DNA of 64,000 bases from Winogradskyella aurantiaca. GTDB lineage: Bacteria; Bacteroidota; Bacteroidia; Flavobacteriales; Flavobacteriaceae. Made by a program: the position numbers and the translations under genes. Below, piece after piece: positions 27,285 to 36,627 of this stretch (within the stretch, counting starts at the first letter, position 1; each line of letters begins with the position of its first letter). A model generated the notes under the pieces. The model had not been told where the DNA came from. It made no database searches and saw nothing but the letters and a program-made list of their open reading frames with translations. The stretch lies in NCBI RefSeq assembly GCF_003362725.1, contig NZ_QKTV01000006.1, forward strand, positions 62,001 through 126,000. Reading direction: 5' to 3'.

Positions 27285-29699
27285 ATGTTCAAACTATTGA
27301 CAACCAGATTTTGGGAAACTGTAGCCAGGTTAATTCTTAGGAATAAAGTTCTTATTCTTATATCGATTCTTGTCGCTACTGTTTTATTAGGTATGCAATG
27401 GAAGCATATGCGCTTCACCTACACCGAAGCCAATTTGTTACCCGATGACCATGAGGTTAATCTAGAATACAATAACTTCCTTAGCATTTTCGGTGAAGAA
27501 GGAAACTTAATAGTTATAGGGGTAAAGGATTCTTCCCTATACACAGTTGAAAAGCTTAATGCCTGGAATAAGCTTTCAGAGTCTTTTAAAGCCTACGACG
27601 AAGTTGATGCAGTAATCTCTATTAAAGATCTGCAAAAACTTTCAAAAAACACAGTGGAAGAGCGGTTTGAATTATCACCGTTCATAAAGGACTCTATTGA
27701 AAACCAGGCGCAGTTGTCCAAGTTAGAAAAAGAGCTATTTGAGAAGTTCCCTTTTTACGACAACTTTCTTTATAACAAGGAAACCCGAACACTCCGATCT
27801 GTTATTTCCTTAAAAAAGGACATTGTTAATACAGCGGCTCGTAAGACTTTCATCATAGATATTCTTCAAAAGAGAATTGAAGAATTTGAAAAAGAATCTG
27901 GAATGGATGTTAGGGTTTCTGGTATGCCATACATCAGAACCCTCAACTCACAAAGTATTATTGATGAGATTGGACTATTTATTGGGGCTGCCCTACTTGT
28001 CACGTCTCTGATTTTTTTCCTTTTCTTCAGATCATTCAGAGCAACCTTCATTTCACTCATTGTGGTTTGTATTGGTGTCATGTGGACTTTTGGTATTTTA
28101 GGTCTTTTAGGTTATGAGATTACAGTTCTAACGGCCTTAATACCCCCTTTAATCATTGTTATAGGAATACCCAATTGTATCTTCCTAATCAATAAATACC
28201 AACATGAGGTTAAGTCTCATGGTAATAAGGTTAAATCCTTACAACGTGTTATCACTAAAATTGGTAATGCAACGCTGATGACCAATGTAACAACAGCCTC
28301 AGGGTTTGCTACCTTTATACTAACCGAGAGTAAACTACTTAAGGAATTTGGTATTGTTGCCTCCTTGAGTATACTGGCAATCTTTATCCTTTGCTTACTC
28401 ATTATACCCATTATTTACACATTTCTTCCCTTTCCCAAACAGCGCCATCTGGAGCACCTTAACAAACGATGGATTGGTGGATTTGTAAACTGGATGGAAT
28501 CGATGGTAAAACATAGACGCATTACAATCTATGTAACTGGACTCATGCTTATCATTTTGAGTATTATTGGTATTTACCAAATCAGGATTTCAGGAAGTTT
28601 GATTGAGGATATGCCAAAGCGAACCCAGTTCTTTCAGGATATTCGATTCTTTGAGCAGGAATTTAATGGTATTATGCCTTTGGAGATTATGATTGATACC
28701 AAACGAAAAAAAGGTGTAATGAAGTTAAGTACCCTCAAGCGTATGAACGAGCTTGAGGAATTAATTATTGAAATACCTGAATTATCCCAGCCAGTATCAG
28801 TGGTTGGATTAGCTAAGTATTCTAAACAAGCCTATTACAATGGCAATCCAAAATACTACCAATTACCAACAAGTCAAGAGAACACATTTATTTTATCATA
28901 TGCTAAAAATTCTGGCTCAAACCTTGACCTGCTGGAAAGTTTTGTAGACAGTACAGGACAATATGCTAGAATTACCACTTTTATGAAAGATGTTGGTACT
29001 GATAGAATGGAACGTATTGAAGAAGACTTACAAAACAAAATAAATCGGATTTTTCCTGAAGAACGATATGGTGTAACCATGACAGGAAAGGCTCTGGTTT
29101 TTCAAAAAGGGACCAAATATCTAGTTAGAAACCTAGTCATCTCACTATCACTTGCAATTTTCTTAATATCACTGTTCATGGCTTATATGTTCAGATCGGT
29201 TAAAATGATTATTGTCTCGTTAGTACCAAACTTATTACCACTATTAGTTACCGCTGGTCTTATGGGATATGTTGGTGTACCCATAAAACCATCTACAATA
29301 CTGGTATTTAGCATTGCTTTTGGGATTTCTGTTGATGACACTATTCATTTCCTGGCAAAATATAGACAAGAACTGCAGGCCAACCATTGGAAAATTAGAA
29401 GGTCTGTCTATGCCGCTTTAAGAGAAACAGGTGTAAGTATGTTCTATACATCAATAGTCCTTTTCTTTGGGTTTTCTGTATTCACCATAAGCAGTTTTGG
29501 GGGAACTGTAGCTTTAGGAGCACTAGTTTCCGTCACTTTACTCTTTGCAATGCTTTCCAATTTACTATTATTGCCCTCGCTATTACTATCATTAGAAAGA
29601 AGTATTGCCAATAAGGAGGTTCTTAAAAAACCAGCCATTAATATTATTCCTGATGATGGTGATGTAGAAGCAAGAATGTACCTGAAAAAAAAGAAATAA
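27285..29699 (+). CDS. RND superfamily exporter, MMPL/HpnN-like
   Basis: 804-aa inner-membrane protein with the duplicated RND plan: one TM helix, a large periplasmic loop (about 45-225), five TM helices (about 235-400), then the same again in the second half. The first half has ANLLPDDHEVNLEYN and the second half FGISVDDTIHFLAKYRQEL, a motif typical of the MMPL/sterol-sensing group whose buried Asp pair carries protons. The C-terminus is short and basic (LKKKK). Substrates of relatives are lipids or hopanoids; for this one no partner genes point to a substrate. asnS follows 19 bp downstream. Confidence 0.88.
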   Translation: MFKLLTTRFWETVARLILRNKVLILISILVATVLLGMQWKHMRFTYTEANLLPDDHEVNLEYNNFLSIFGEEGNLIVIGVKDSSLYTVEKLNAWNKLSESFKAYDEVDAVISIKDLQKLSKNTVEERFELSPFIKDSIENQAQLSKLEKELFEKFPFYDNFLYNKETRTLRSVISLKKDIVNTAARKTFIIDILQKRIEEFEKESGMDVRVSGMPYIRTLNSQSIIDEIGLFIGAALLVTSLIFFLFFRSFRATFISLIVVCIGVMWTFGILGLLGYEITVLTALIPPLIIVIGIPNCIFLINKYQHEVKSHGNKVKSLQRVITKIGNATLMTNVTTASGFATFILTESKLLKEFGIVASLSILAIFILCLLIIPIIYTFLPFPKQRHLEHLNKRWIGGFVNWMESMVKHRRITIYVTGLMLIILSIIGIYQIRISGSLIEDMPKRTQFFQDIRFFEQEFNGIMPLEIMIDTKRKKGVMKLSTLKRMNELEELIIEIPELSQPVSVVGLAKYSKQAYYNGNPKYYQLPTSQENTFILSYAKNSGSNLDLLESFVDSTGQYARITTFMKDVGTDRMERIEEDLQNKINRIFPEERYGVTMTGKALVFQKGTKYLVRNLVISLSLAIFLISLFMAYMFRSVKMIIVSLVPNLLPLLVTAGLMGYVGVPIKPSTILVFSIAFGISVDDTIHFLAKYRQELQANHWKIRRSVYAALRETGVSMFYTSIVLFFGFSVFTISSFGGTVALGALVSVTLLFAMLSNLLLLPSLLLSLERSIANKEVLKKPAINIIPDDGDVEARMYLKKKK

Positions 29700-29718
29700 A
29701 ACAGATAACACGATATTA

Positions 29719-31152
29719 ATGAAAACCTCATCAATTTCAAATCTATTAAATGTTCAGCCGGCTTTACAGAAAATTACAATTAAGGGTTGGGTTAGAACAT
29801 TTAGAGCTAACCGGTTTATAGCAGTAAATGATGGATCTACTTTACAGAACATTCAATGTGTGGTAGATTTCGAAAGCTTTGATGAAGCATTGTTAAAACG
29901 AATTACTACCGGTGCCGCAGTGGAAATTTCTGGTGAATTGGTTGAAAGTCAGGGCAAGGGTCAGGCAGTAGAAATAAAAGTTGACAGTATTAGAATACAT
30001 GGGGATTCTGATCCTGAAAGCTACCCTATACAACCTAAAAAACACTCATTTGAATTTTTAAGAGAGCAGGCTCATTTACGAACTAGAACTAACACATTCA
30101 GTGCCGTTATGAGATTGCGCTCGGCCTTATCATTTGCAGTACATAAGTACTTCACAGAAAATGGTTTCTATAACATGCACACTCCAATCATTACGGGAAG
30201 TGATGCAGAGGGTGCTGGTGAAATGTTTAGAGTTACAACTCTAGATCTAAAAACCCCACCAGTAAGTGACGAAGGGAATGTAGATTACTCACAAGACTTT
30301 TTTGCTAAGGAAACTAATTTAACGGTGTCCGGACAATTAGAAGCGGAAACCTACGCCATGTCTCTTGGTAAAGTCTACACCTTTGGACCAACTTTTAGAG
30401 CAGAAAATTCCAATACATCAAGGCATCTAGCTGAATTTTGGATGATTGAACCTGAGGTGGCCTTTATGGACTTAGATGGGAATATGGATTTAGCTGAAGA
30501 TTTCATGAAATCTGTTATCAGTTACGTTATTGAACATAACAAAGAAGATTTGGAGTTTTTAGATCAACGCTTGTTTAACGAGGAGAAACAAAAGCCTCAA
30601 AATGAACGCAGTCCAATGCGTTTAATTGAGAAATTACGTTTTGTGACTGACAATAATTTTAAACGTGTTTCCTATACCGAAGCCATAGATATATTGAGAA
30701 ATTCCAAACCCAACAAAAAGAAGAAATTCAATTATATAATTAATGAGTGGGGGGCAGATTTACAAAGTGAACACGAGCGTTTTTTAGTAGAGAAGCACTT
30801 TAAGTGTCCAGTGATTTTGTTCGATTATCCTGCCAATATCAAGGCATTTTATATGCGTCTAAACGAAGACGAAAAAACCGTGCGCGCAATGGATATTCTC
30901 TTTCCAGGAATCGGTGAAATTGTGGGTGGTTCACAAAGGGAAGAACGCTTAGAAGTATTAAAAGAAAAAATGGCTGCCTTAGATATTCCCGAAGAAGAAT
31001 TATGGTGGTATTTAGACCTAAGAAAATTTGGTACAGCCGTTCATTCTGGGTTTGGTTTAGGTTTCGAACGTCTGGTCATGTTCGTAACCGGAATGACTAA
31101 CATCCGTGACGTAATTCCTTATCCTCGTACTCCCCAAAATGCTGAATTTTAG
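29719..31152 (+). CDS. asnS: Asparaginyl-tRNA synthetase
   Basis: Class IIb synthetase charging tRNA-Asn, 477 aa. N-terminal OB-fold (KGWVRTFRANRFIAVNDGS), then motif 2 region FGPTFRAENSNTSRHLAEFWMIEPE and motif 3 GFGLGFERLVMFVTG. The end RDVIPYPRTPQNAEF is standard for AsnS. Its presence suggests direct charging of Asn without the amidotransferase route. Confidence 0.98.
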   Translation: MKTSSISNLLNVQPALQKITIKGWVRTFRANRFIAVNDGSTLQNIQCVVDFESFDEALLKRITTGAAVEISGELVESQGKGQAVEIKVDSIRIHGDSDPESYPIQPKKHSFEFLREQAHLRTRTNTFSAVMRLRSALSFAVHKYFTENGFYNMHTPIITGSDAEGAGEMFRVTTLDLKTPPVSDEGNVDYSQDFFAKETNLTVSGQLEAETYAMSLGKVYTFGPTFRAENSNTSRHLAEFWMIEPEVAFMDLDGNMDLAEDFMKSVISYVIEHNKEDLEFLDQRLFNEEKQKPQNERSPMRLIEKLRFVTDNNFKRVSYTEAIDILRNSKPNKKKKFNYIINEWGADLQSEHERFLVEKHFKCPVILFDYPANIKAFYMRLNEDEKTVRAMDILFPGIGEIVGGSQREERLEVLKEKMAALDIPEEELWWYLDLRKFGTAVHSGFGLGFERLVMFVTGMTNIRDVIPYPRTPQNAEF

Positions 31153-31243
31153 AATTATCAGTCATTTTAAAGTAGCGCGAATTGTTGCTCTTGTTGAATT
31201 GTTTTTGTTTCTTTAAATAACCCCAAGCTGAAGTGTCCGGTTT

Positions 31244-32704
31244 ATGTTAAAACAATATCTCCAATTCAAGCTATCACAGAAGTTGTCTCCGCAACAGATT
31301 CAGTTAATGAAACTGATTCAGTTACCGACGCAAGCTTTTGAACAACGACTTAAGCAGGAACTGGAAGAGAATCCAGCATTAGATACTGGAAAAGAGTCTC
31401 TAGAAAGTGATGGCATGGATGAATTTGATAATTCAGATGATATTCTCAATGACAATGATCGTATTGAGGCGGACGACATTAATGTTGACGATTATTTAAG
31501 TGACGATGAAATACCAGATTACCGCACTCAGGCCAACAATTACAGTGCAGATGATGAAGAAAAAAGTGTTCCTTATGCGTCAGGAATTTCATTTACCGAA
31601 TATTTAAGAACGCAATTAAGAACCTTTAGGTTGGATGACCAAAAAGAAGCCATTGCCGAATTTTTGGTAGGAAGTGTTGATGATAGTGGTTACATAAGAA
31701 GGTCCATTTCAGATATTACAGATGATCTTGCCTTTACTCAAAACATCTACACAACCGAAGATGAAGTTGAAGAAGTCCTCGCGATTGTTCACAAATTAGA
31801 TCCTGCAGGTGTTGGTGCACGAAACTTGCAAGAATGTTTAAGTATTCAGCTTCACAGAAAAGAGGCTTCAGAAAGTGTTGAATTAGCTCAAAAAATTATA
31901 GATGAATCCTTCGATAGCTTTACAAAAAAACACTATCAGAAACTGGTTCAAAAATACGGTATATCGGAGGACGACTTAAGAGATGCGATTGAAGAAATTG
32001 AAAAACTCAATCCTAAACCAGGAGGCTCTTACTCCAATAATACACAACTGGTAGAACATGTGGTTCCAGACTTTGCTATACGGATTAATGAAGGAAATCT
32101 CGAATTAACCTTAAACGGACGAAATGCCCCCGAACTACATGTGTCTAGAGCCTATAATGATATGCTCAAGGGGTACAAAGAATCCAAGGAAAAAAGCAAA
32201 TCCCAGAAAGACGCGGTTTTATTCATCAAACAAAAACTTGATGCGGCAAAGTGGTTTATAGAAGCAGTAAAGCAACGCCAGCAAACCCTTTATGTGACCA
32301 TGAGTGCCATTATGAATCATCAAAAGGCATATTTTCTATCGGGCGACGAAAGGCAACTTAAACCGATGATTCTAAAAGATATTGCTGATGAAATTGGCAT
32401 GGATGTGTCTACTGTGTCACGTGTAGCTAATAGTAAGTATGTAGATACCCCATATGGTACAAAGCTTATTAAAGATTTCTTTTCCGAATCAATGACCAAT
32501 GATCAAGGCGAGGAAGTTTCTACCCGAGAAATAAAAACCATCCTTGAAACCGTAGTTGAGGAGGAAGACAAAAAGAAGCCACTAACCGATGATAAGTTAG
32601 CCGCGATATTAAAAGAAAAAGGCTATCCAATTGCCAGACGAACCGTAGCTAAATACCGAGAGCAACTGGACATTCCTGTAGCGCGTCTCAGAAAAAAGAT
32701 ATAG
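31244..32704 (+). CDS. rpoN: RNA polymerase sigma-54 factor
   Basis: 486-aa alternative sigma factor. Region I is Gln-rich (LKQYLQFKLSQKLSPQQIQLMKLIQLPT), region II strongly acidic (about 45-110), the core-binding domain follows, and the RpoN box ARRTVAKYR lies at residues 464-472, recognising the -24 element. No bacterial enhancer-binding activator is encoded in the window. ATG 31244. The next gene begins two bases after its stop. Confidence 0.98.
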   Translation: MLKQYLQFKLSQKLSPQQIQLMKLIQLPTQAFEQRLKQELEENPALDTGKESLESDGMDEFDNSDDILNDNDRIEADDINVDDYLSDDEIPDYRTQANNYSADDEEKSVPYASGISFTEYLRTQLRTFRLDDQKEAIAEFLVGSVDDSGYIRRSISDITDDLAFTQNIYTTEDEVEEVLAIVHKLDPAGVGARNLQECLSIQLHRKEASESVELAQKIIDESFDSFTKKHYQKLVQKYGISEDDLRDAIEEIEKLNPKPGGSYSNNTQLVEHVVPDFAIRINEGNLELTLNGRNAPELHVSRAYNDMLKGYKESKEKSKSQKDAVLFIKQKLDAAKWFIEAVKQRQQTLYVTMSAIMNHQKAYFLSGDERQLKPMILKDIADEIGMDVSTVSRVANSKYVDTPYGTKLIKDFFSESMTNDQGEEVSTREIKTILETVVEEEDKKKPLTDDKLAAILKEKGYPIARRTVAKYREQLDIPVARLRKKI

Positions 32705-32706
32705 TT

Positions 32707-33315
32707 ATGGGCAATTTTGTTTTAAGGGCTATTTCATTTGTGTTTCATCCATTGATTATGCCATTATTGGGTGTTCTTTTTTACATGTCTAAATCGCCAA
32801 GATTTATACCAGAAAACATTAGTTATGCAAAGATATTTTCGACGATTATCTTAACTTTTATACTTCCCATTTTACTGTTTTTTTTATTGAAAACAATCAA
32901 TAAAGTAGATAGTATTTATTTGAGATCCACAAGAGAGCGGATAATTCCTTTGTTCTTAAACTGCGTCATTACAGCTTTAATTCTTTGGCGTGTATTCCCC
33001 CCTTCTGAAATACCTGAGTTGTACTATTTTTTTGTAGGTATCCTGTGCTCCTCGCTGGCATGCTTTATCCTAGTAATTTTTAAAGTAAAGGCTAGTATTC
33101 ATATGATTGCCGCCTCAGGATTTTTCATGTTTGCCATTGCTGTTGGGGTTCATTTTAAAATTAATATTAATGGAACTATAGCTTTAATGATGATCATACT
33201 TGGAGCTATAGCCACATCGCGATTGCATTTAAAAGCTCATACAAACTCAGAACTCGTTATTGGCATGTTCACAGGCATGTTTCCTCAGTTAATATTACTG
33301 CAATTCTGGCTATAA
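32707..33315 (+). CDS. Integral membrane protein, degenerate PAP2-like
   Basis: 202 aa with about six hydrophobic helices. The last third, KASIHMIAASGFFMF and SRLHLKAHTNSELVIGM, resembles PAP2 phosphatase motifs 2 and 3 (SGH and SR-x5-H-x3-D), but the Gly of SGH is missing and the final Asp is replaced (HTNSELV), so activity is doubtful. The arrangement directly after rpoN (2-bp gap) suggests a shared transcript. Its 3' end overlaps the convergent outer-membrane gene by 6 bp. Confidence 0.7.
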   Translation: MGNFVLRAISFVFHPLIMPLLGVLFYMSKSPRFIPENISYAKIFSTIILTFILPILLFFLLKTINKVDSIYLRSTRERIIPLFLNCVITALILWRVFPPSEIPELYYFFVGILCSSLACFILVIFKVKASIHMIAASGFFMFAIAVGVHFKININGTIALMMIILGAIATSRLHLKAHTNSELVIGMFTGMFPQLILLQFWL

Positions 33316-34008
33316 GATGTAAAAAATCAGTCCAATTTTCATTGCTGTAATGGTTAATGGCTGTCCTTCTAATTGAGCAGATTCATTGAATATAGGATTA
33401 AGGGCGTAATAAAAATGAAAATTCCAATCTCCATACCCCACCCCAATTGTAACACCATATTGCAAGTCATTAAAGTCTTTAACATTAGACAAATCTACAT
33501 TGCCTAATTCGCTTCTAAATTTGGTTGTGTTGTACAGCAAATAACTAAACTTAAACCCTGGGTATACCCGCCAAAACCTGTTTTGTGTAGGAGTAGATGT
33601 TCTCCATCTAAATTCTAACGGTACATCCAGCATATACGTCGTAAACTTATTACGGGAAACAGATACGCCCTCTGGAACTAGATTGTAATCATAATCTGAA
33701 TCAGTTTGTGTAATGGCAATATTTTGGATGTAAGAATTAGAATTTAACCCAACACCAAGGCCTATTGAAAAGTTACGTCTCTTATTAATTGGCATATCCC
33801 TTATAAACCCCAAGTGAAACCCAGTAGAGAACCCCGTTTGAGTAACATTAGGATTAAGCCTTACAAGTGCATTGTAGGTCAGGCCCACATAGAACTGATC
33901 CTCCCTATAAAGTGAATCAATTACTTTTGGTACTTGTTCTTCAGTTTGCTGCGAAAATAATGCAGAAAGCGGCGCCAAAAGAACTACAAGCAAAAGTATA
34001 CTTCGCAT
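33310..34008 (-). CDS. Outer-membrane beta-barrel protein of the OMP_b-brl_2 / 'PorT family' type
   Basis: 232-aa protein with a signal peptide (cleavage near SALFSQ) and eight or so amphipathic strands (FYVGLTYNALVRLNP, STGFHLGFIRDMPIN, NFSIGLGVGLNSN, FRWRTSTPTQNRFWRVYPGFKFSYLLY), ending LIFYIL. Databases often call such proteins PorT family, but it lacks the N-terminal pattern I know from true SprT/PorT, so I do not assign a T9SS role. It lies downstream of the ExbD genes but a terminator separates them. Confidence 0.72.
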   Translation of the reverse strand: MRSILLLVVLLAPLSALFSQQTEEQVPKVIDSLYREDQFYVGLTYNALVRLNPNVTQTGFSTGFHLGFIRDMPINKRRNFSIGLGVGLNSNSYIQNIAITQTDSDYDYNLVPEGVSVSRNKFTTYMLDVPLEFRWRTSTPTQNRFWRVYPGFKFSYLLYNTTKFRSELGNVDLSNVKDFNDLQYGVTIGVGYGDWNFHFYYALNPIFNESAQLEGQPLTITAMKIGLIFYIL

Positions 34009-34024
34009 AGAGTTAAAACTACAA

Positions 34025-34062
34025 AAAAAGCGCTATGATTTTTACTTTCATAGCGCTTTTAA
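34025..34062 (-). terminator. Bidirectional-looking terminator after the exbB-exbD operon
   Basis: Stem AAAAAGCGCTATGA with TCATAGCGCTTTT around an 10-nt loop. On the minus strand it is followed by seven T. Confidence 0.8.
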
Positions 34063-34080
34063 ATTATAAATTAAGATGTG

Positions 34081-34545
34081 TTATTCCTGCTGAAGTTGAT
34101 TGGTAATATACATTACCTTCAAGGCATTTGCTTCACGTAGTTCCTGCTTTATATCAGACACTAAACCAGCATTAGTATCCTTATCTACCTTCAGACCTAT
34201 TACAATTTTATCTTTTAATTCTTCTCGAGTACCAGCAATAAATTCATAAACCGCAGGTTGCACATCCGGCAGGCCTGTAAAGGCATCATTAATTTGGATT
34301 CTCGCTTCGGTACCAAACTGTTTATATTGTTCGCTAGGCTTCCCAGCATAGATAAACATCGTTCTATCTTTTTCCAACTTCTCAACTTGATCAGCTGACG
34401 GTAACAAATTCTGTATTTTAAGACTATTGTCTCTCATTACAGTTGCAACCATAAAGAAAAATAGAAGCATGAATACAATATCTGGTAGTGATGCCGTAGA
34501 TATCGCTGGCAAATCGCCCTTCTTTTTATTTTTAAACTTAGACAT
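34081..34545 (-). CDS. exbD: Biopolymer transporter ExbD, second copy
   Basis: 154-aa proton-channel subunit: short basic cytosolic N-terminus, one TM helix with the essential acidic residue Asp22 (TASLPDIVFMLLFFFMV), then a periplasmic domain. It works with ExbB in energising TonB-type or related systems. Nine bases separate it from the upstream exbD copy. Flavobacteria typically carry two ExbD paralogues side by side. Confidence 0.92.
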   Translation of the reverse strand: MSKFKNKKKGDLPAISTASLPDIVFMLLFFFMVATVMRDNSLKIQNLLPSADQVEKLEKDRTMFIYAGKPSEQYKQFGTEARIQINDAFTGLPDVQPAVYEFIAGTREELKDKIVIGLKVDKDTNAGLVSDIKQELREANALKVMYITNQLQQE

Positions 34546-34554
34546 ACTCTACTA

Positions 34555-35166
34555 TTATTTTGTTGGTTCCGCTTCAGATAATTTCATTGGATACATGTCC
34601 TTAATTCTTTGAATCTGCTCGTTGAGTTTCTCATCAGGTGAGAATTGATTTTTAGACTTTTCATCCAACATGGATTGGAATGTTCGGTTAAACAATCGTT
34701 CGGCCTCTCTATTTCTTAAATAATTGTAGGCTGCAACCAACTCATTCTGAACTTCAATATACTTTCCATATGAAGTCTCACGGTCATGCTTAAGTGAAAT
34801 AATCGCCTTATCAGGATGGTCAGAAGAAGCGGGATCACGTTCACCTTGACAATAGTCACAACGTTCACCAGCTGCATTTACATCACCTCCGTTATCCAGG
34901 AAGGCAATAGCAGCCTCTCGTAGGTCCGTTATTTCCATCTCTTCTTCTTCAACCAAAAGTTGATCACGTCTATTTAATAGAACTATAAAAAGATTCTTTT
35001 GCTTAATGATTGGAGGTTCTACCTCAGAATCATCAATGGGTGGCAAACTTCTTAAGATACCCTTATCTTTTTCAATGGTTGTTGTAACCAGGAAGAAAAT
35101 AAGTAATAAGAAGGCAATGTCAGCCATAGATCCTGCGTTTACCTCGGGTGCTGCTCTTTTTGCCAT
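34555..35166 (-). CDS. exbD: Biopolymer transporter ExbD, first copy, with extended periplasmic domain
   Basis: 203-aa ExbD paralogue. TM helix with Asp16 (GSMADIAFLLLIFFLV). The periplasmic part is about 50 residues longer than usual and holds a C-x2-C pair (GERCDYCQGERD, Cys103 and Cys106), then KAIISLKHDRETSYGKYIEVQNELVAAYNYLRN, the normal ExbD core. The Cys pair could form a disulfide or bind metal. It sits between the 147-aa membrane protein and the second ExbD. Confidence 0.92.
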   Translation of the reverse strand: MAKRAAPEVNAGSMADIAFLLLIFFLVTTTIEKDKGILRSLPPIDDSEVEPPIIKQKNLFIVLLNRRDQLLVEEEEMEITDLREAAIAFLDNGGDVNAAGERCDYCQGERDPASSDHPDKAIISLKHDRETSYGKYIEVQNELVAAYNYLRNREAERLFNRTFQSMLDEKSKNQFSPDEKLNEQIQRIKDMYPMKLSEAEPTK

Positions 35167-35174
35167 AGTTCTAG

Positions 35175-35618
35175 TTATTTACTAATTACTTTCTTAACTC
35201 CTGAGAATATCATTGAAATTGCAGCTACCGCTAACAAAATGTAGAAGGCGATAAGACCTGTTCCAACCATGTGTGATTGACCATCAGTTGCAATTCCATC
35301 TTGAAGTTTATATTCCATTGGGTCTCCACCTGCAGCCACATATGAAATAATGATTACGGCTGCGAATGCACCAATTCCTATTAAGGTATTTTTTAGAGAT
35401 TTAGTGTTAGTGAATAAATTCTTTAATACAAAGAAAATTACCAATACTAAAATAACTCCTAAAACTACATAGGCTATATAAGCCATCGGATCAACTAGAC
35501 CCGCCTCTTCGCCAGACTTGATAGCATCGTCTCCAGCAGAGATAATTCTCACTAGGAAAATGACACCAAGTAAACCAAGAATGGCTACTATGATTTTAGA
35601 TATTTTTTGTAATGTCAT
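35175..35618 (-). CDS. Small membrane protein within the exbB-exbD cluster, unknown function
   Basis: 147 aa with four predicted TM helices (ISKIIVAILGLLGVIFLVRII, YIAYVVLGVILVLVIFFVL, TLIGIGAFAAVIIISYVA, GLIAFYILLAVAAISMIF). No domain recognised. It lies between exbB (21 bp) and exbD (8 bp), a position that implies a role in or near the proton-channel complex. Confidence 0.78.
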   Translation of the reverse strand: MTLQKISKIIVAILGLLGVIFLVRIISAGDDAIKSGEEAGLVDPMAYIAYVVLGVILVLVIFFVLKNLFTNTKSLKNTLIGIGAFAAVIIISYVAAGGDPMEYKLQDGIATDGQSHMVGTGLIAFYILLAVAAISMIFSGVKKVISK

Positions 35619-35639
35619 AACGTGCGTTATTTAGTCTTA

Positions 35640-36401
35640 TTATTTCTTGTGTCTTACTAATAGATCCATTAACGTAATGGATGCATCTTCCATATCATTT
35701 ACGATACTGTCAATCTTAGCGATGATGTAGTTGTAAAAGATTTGAAGAATAATAGCCACAATAAGACCAAATACAGTTGTTAAAAGTGCTACTTTAATAC
35801 CACCAGCAACAAGAGATGGTTGCATATCACCAGCAGCTTCAATTTTATCAAATGCCTGGATCATACCAATTACTGTACCCATGAAACCAAGCATCGGTGC
35901 TAAGGCGATAAATAATGAAATCCATGAAACATTTTTCTCTAATTGACCCATTTGAACTCCACCATAAGCTACAACAGCTTTTTCGGCAGCATCAATATCT
36001 TCATCAGCTCTATCAAGGCCTTGATAGAAAATAGATGCAACAGGTCCTTTTGTATTTCTACAAACTTCTTTTGCAGCTTCAATTCCGCCTGAAGCAAGCG
36101 CGTCCTCAACATTTTGAGTCAACTTTTTTGTATTTGTAGTAGAAAGGTTTAAAAAGATAATTCTCTCGATAGCAATTGCCAAACCAAGAATTAAACACAA
36201 TAGTACAATACCCATGAATCCTGGGCCCCCTTCAATAAAACGCTTTTTTAATTCTTGATGAAAACTTACGTCTCCAGCAGCATCATCTTGTACCATTGTT
36301 ACAGTATCAGCAGTTGCTGAAACGGTAGTTGCTGCATTCGCATTTACAGTTCCGATAGCCATGAAAATTGTCATAACTAGGATAGAAAAAAATCTTTTCA
36401 T
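35640..36401 (-). CDS. exbB: MotA/TolQ/ExbB proton channel family protein
   Basis: 253 aa from ATG 36401. This start gives a signal-like MKRFFSILVMTIFMAIGTVNANA followed by an extra periplasmic segment, as in many Bacteroidota ExbB proteins; a longer frame from 36461 is unlikely. TM helices at about 60-80, 165-190 and 205-230, with the channel helix ISLFIALAPMLGFMGTVIGMIQAF and KVALLTTVFGLIVAI. It forms the stator with ExbD. First gene of the operon exbB, small membrane protein, exbD, exbD. Confidence 0.93.
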   Translation of the reverse strand: MKRFFSILVMTIFMAIGTVNANAATTVSATADTVTMVQDDAAGDVSFHQELKKRFIEGGPGFMGIVLLCLILGLAIAIERIIFLNLSTTNTKKLTQNVEDALASGGIEAAKEVCRNTKGPVASIFYQGLDRADEDIDAAEKAVVAYGGVQMGQLEKNVSWISLFIALAPMLGFMGTVIGMIQAFDKIEAAGDMQPSLVAGGIKVALLTTVFGLIVAIILQIFYNYIIAKIDSIVNDMEDASITLMDLLVRHKK

Positions 36402-36475
36402 TGTTCTTAATCTTAATTTATTAGTTAAAGTGTTAAAGATAAAAAAAAAGTTGTAACCCAATTAGAAAACATGAG

Positions 36476-36563
36476 CAGAGAGGAAGGGATTCGAACCCTC
36501 GATACGCTTTTGGCGTATACACACTTTCCAGGCGTGCGCCTTCGACCACTCGGCCACCTCTCT
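36476..36563 (-). tRNA. tRNA-Ser (anticodon GGA)
   Basis: 88 nt with acceptor AGAGAGG/CCTCTCT plus discriminator G, D arm GCCGAGTGGTCGAAGGC, anticodon stem CACGC/GTGTG with loop CTGGAAA (anticodon GGA, reading UCC and UCU), a long type II variable arm built on TACGC/GCGTA, and a T arm with GGTTCGAATCC. The 3' CCA is not encoded. It lies between ansA and exbB. Confidence 0.95.
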
Positions 36564-36627
36564 GTAGTCTAAAAAATTACAGGGCGGCAAATAACAAAAA
36601 AAACTTTAAACACTAAAATTTAGCACG

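Noticed and set aside
33310-34008. Assignment of the barrel gene as T9SS component PorT/SprT
   Set aside because: The N-terminal pattern known from SprT is absent and no other gld/spr genes are close; only a general barrel call is justified.
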